From Treponema sp. (GTDB taxonomy: Bacteria > Spirochaetota > Spirochaetia > Treponematales > Breznakiellaceae): DNA of 22,025 nucleotides. Positions 21,463 to 22,025 of this stretch are shown one piece after another (the first letter of the stretch is position 1; every line of letters begins with the position of its first letter). The DNA lies in NCBI GenBank assembly GCA_031272575.1, contig JAISTO010000200.1:1-22025 (forward strand), read 5' to 3'. The position numbers were made by a program, and so were the translations under genes. The notes beneath the pieces are model-generated. The model made no database searches. It was given only the letters and a program-made list of their open reading frames with translations, and was not told the DNA's origin.

Positions 21463-21876
21463 TTAGGAGGCGGCGTTTTCCGTCACCAGGTGGGCGGAAA
21501 GTTTTTCGCGCAGGCTGCCGCTAAGCGGCGTAGACTCCCGCCGCTTAAAATCGTAATGCACGATAATCGCGTGCCCCTTCGCGCGGAGCGCCCCGCGCTG
21601 CCAGGCCTCCTGATACACGGTGAAGGATTTCGTCCCAATGCGGCTTATACCGCTGCGCACCTCGATTTCGTGCCCGAAGAGCATCTCGCTGACAAAGTCG
21701 TAATCCGTGTGCGCCATGATCAGGGGGAAGGTTTCGGGATTTATTTCAGCGCCCACATCCGCCATCTCGAAGATGACATTGCGGGCCTCTTCAAACCACC
21801 GCGCAAGAGGCACATTGTTGATGTGCCGCAGCGCGTCAGTGTCCCCAAAGCGGGGATGTATGATTGTTTTCCACAT
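21463..21876 (-). CDS. Acyl-CoA thioesterase, hotdog fold (YbgC/4HBT type)
   Basis: The 137-residue protein hydrolyses acyl-CoA thioesters or similar substrates. The family signature 'RFGDTDALRHINNVPLARWFEEAR' near residues 9-32 includes the catalytic Asp and the HINN motif. 'GHEIEVRSGISRIGTKSFTV' is also typical. The frame is open 35 codons upstream, but ATG 21876 ('MWKTIIHPRFGD') matches the family N-terminus and sits 7 nt after a TATACT box. It leads a two-gene operon with the methyltransferase fusion. Confidence 0.9.
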   Translation of the reverse strand: MWKTIIHPRFGDTDALRHINNVPLARWFEEARNVIFEMADVGAEINPETFPLIMAHTDYDFVSEMLFGHEIEVRSGISRIGTKSFTVYQEAWQRGALRAKGHAIIVHYDFKRRESTPLSGSLREKLSAHLVTENAAS

Positions 21877-21883
21877 AGCGGAA

Positions 21884-21912
21884 AGTATAATGAAAGCAGG
21901 GAAGAAAGTCAA
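21884..21912 (-). promoter_or_regulatory. Strong leaderless promoter of the thioesterase gene
   Basis: On the minus strand TTGACT (21907-21912) and TATACT (21884-21889) are 17 bp apart, close to the sigma-70 consensus. The -10 box ends 7 nt before ATG 21876, and no Shine-Dalgarno could fit in the remaining space. It is the clearest leaderless example in the window. Confidence 0.7.
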
Positions 21913-21922
21913 GGGGGCGCGA

Positions 21923-21979
21923 TGCCTCAAGAAAAATGTTACCGAAAAGGGCCAGTGCCTCAAATTAAAAATGTTACCC
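21923..21979. repeat. Direct repeat TGCCTCAA..AAAAATGTTACC
   Basis: Two copies lie at 21923-21943 and 21956-21979, differing by a 2-base length change and one substitution in the middle. A weaker reverse-complement copy is at 17991-18012. TATAAT at 21984-21989 follows on the plus strand without a clear -35. The origin is unknown; it could be a dispersed repeat or remnant of an insertion-sequence end. Confidence 0.5.
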
Positions 21980-22016
21980 AAATTATAATTAAGGGTGCCA
22001 CAAGGAGGGCGCCCGA

Positions 22017-22025
22017 ATGGGGTTA
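22017..22025 (+). CDS. Possible start of a gene truncated by the window edge
   Basis: AGGAGG (22003-22008) lies 8 bp before an ATG at 22017, an ideal ribosome-binding arrangement. TATAAT at 21984-21989 is upstream. Only three codons are visible (ATG GGG TTA), so no product can be named. Confidence 0.4.

Overview
The window is about 22 kb of GC-rich bacterial chromosome. It most likely comes from a host-associated, polysaccharide-degrading spirochaete of the Treponema group. I infer this from a secreted SUMF1/C-type-lectin-fold protein, a DUF3472 lipoprotein, an ATPase-less CUT1-type sugar transporter beside a GH115-like glycosidase, and repeat-rich intergenic DNA. No rRNA or other lineage marker is present, so the assignment is tentative. 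I see no tRNA, rRNA, CRISPR array, transposase or reverse transcriptase.

Layout. Positions 1-765 hold no convincing gene but are packed with structured repeats. 766-2781 encodes an exported protein with a CsgG/LpoB-like N-terminal half and a SUMF1/FGE-like C-terminal domain. The end of that domain resembles the variable region of a diversity-generating-retroelement target. 3003-4892 (minus) is thiH followed by a ThiE/TenI-type gene that is split by an inserted heptad-repeat block. 5031-7576 (plus) is a small unknown gene, rsmD, and a DNA adenine methyltransferase fused to a nuclease-like domain. 7708-10759 is a sugar ABC transporter (binding lipoprotein plus two permeases). It is followed by a GH115-like alpha-glucuronidase (10954-13044) and an AraC-type regulator (13375-14190). 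Together these look like a xylan-side-chain uptake and degradation locus. 14405-15709 is an HD-domain phosphohydrolase. It converges with, and overlaps by 26 bp, a 748-residue unknown protein on the minus strand. 18173-19624 is a DUF3472 lipoprotein. It converges with a minus-strand operon of a hotdog thioesterase and a three-part PseG-like/zinc-ribbon/methyltransferase fusion. A new gene may begin at the right edge.

The most unusual content is in the repeats. Long palindromes have arms made of 7-bp degenerate tandem repeats (TTGGGAC, GGGGAGT, GGACGGT) around a shared core (ACTACCGG/CCGGTAGT). These arms resemble the STRR heptads described in cyanobacteria. One such block interrupts the thiE-like gene out of frame, and another supplies the stop codon of the araC-type gene. 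A second class consists of mini-palindromes (GCAAC..GTTGC, GCACTTGC..GCAAGTGC) nested inside larger palindromes. Several genes also have a -10 box 6-7 nt before the ATG and no Shine-Dalgarno sequence, which suggests leaderless transcripts.
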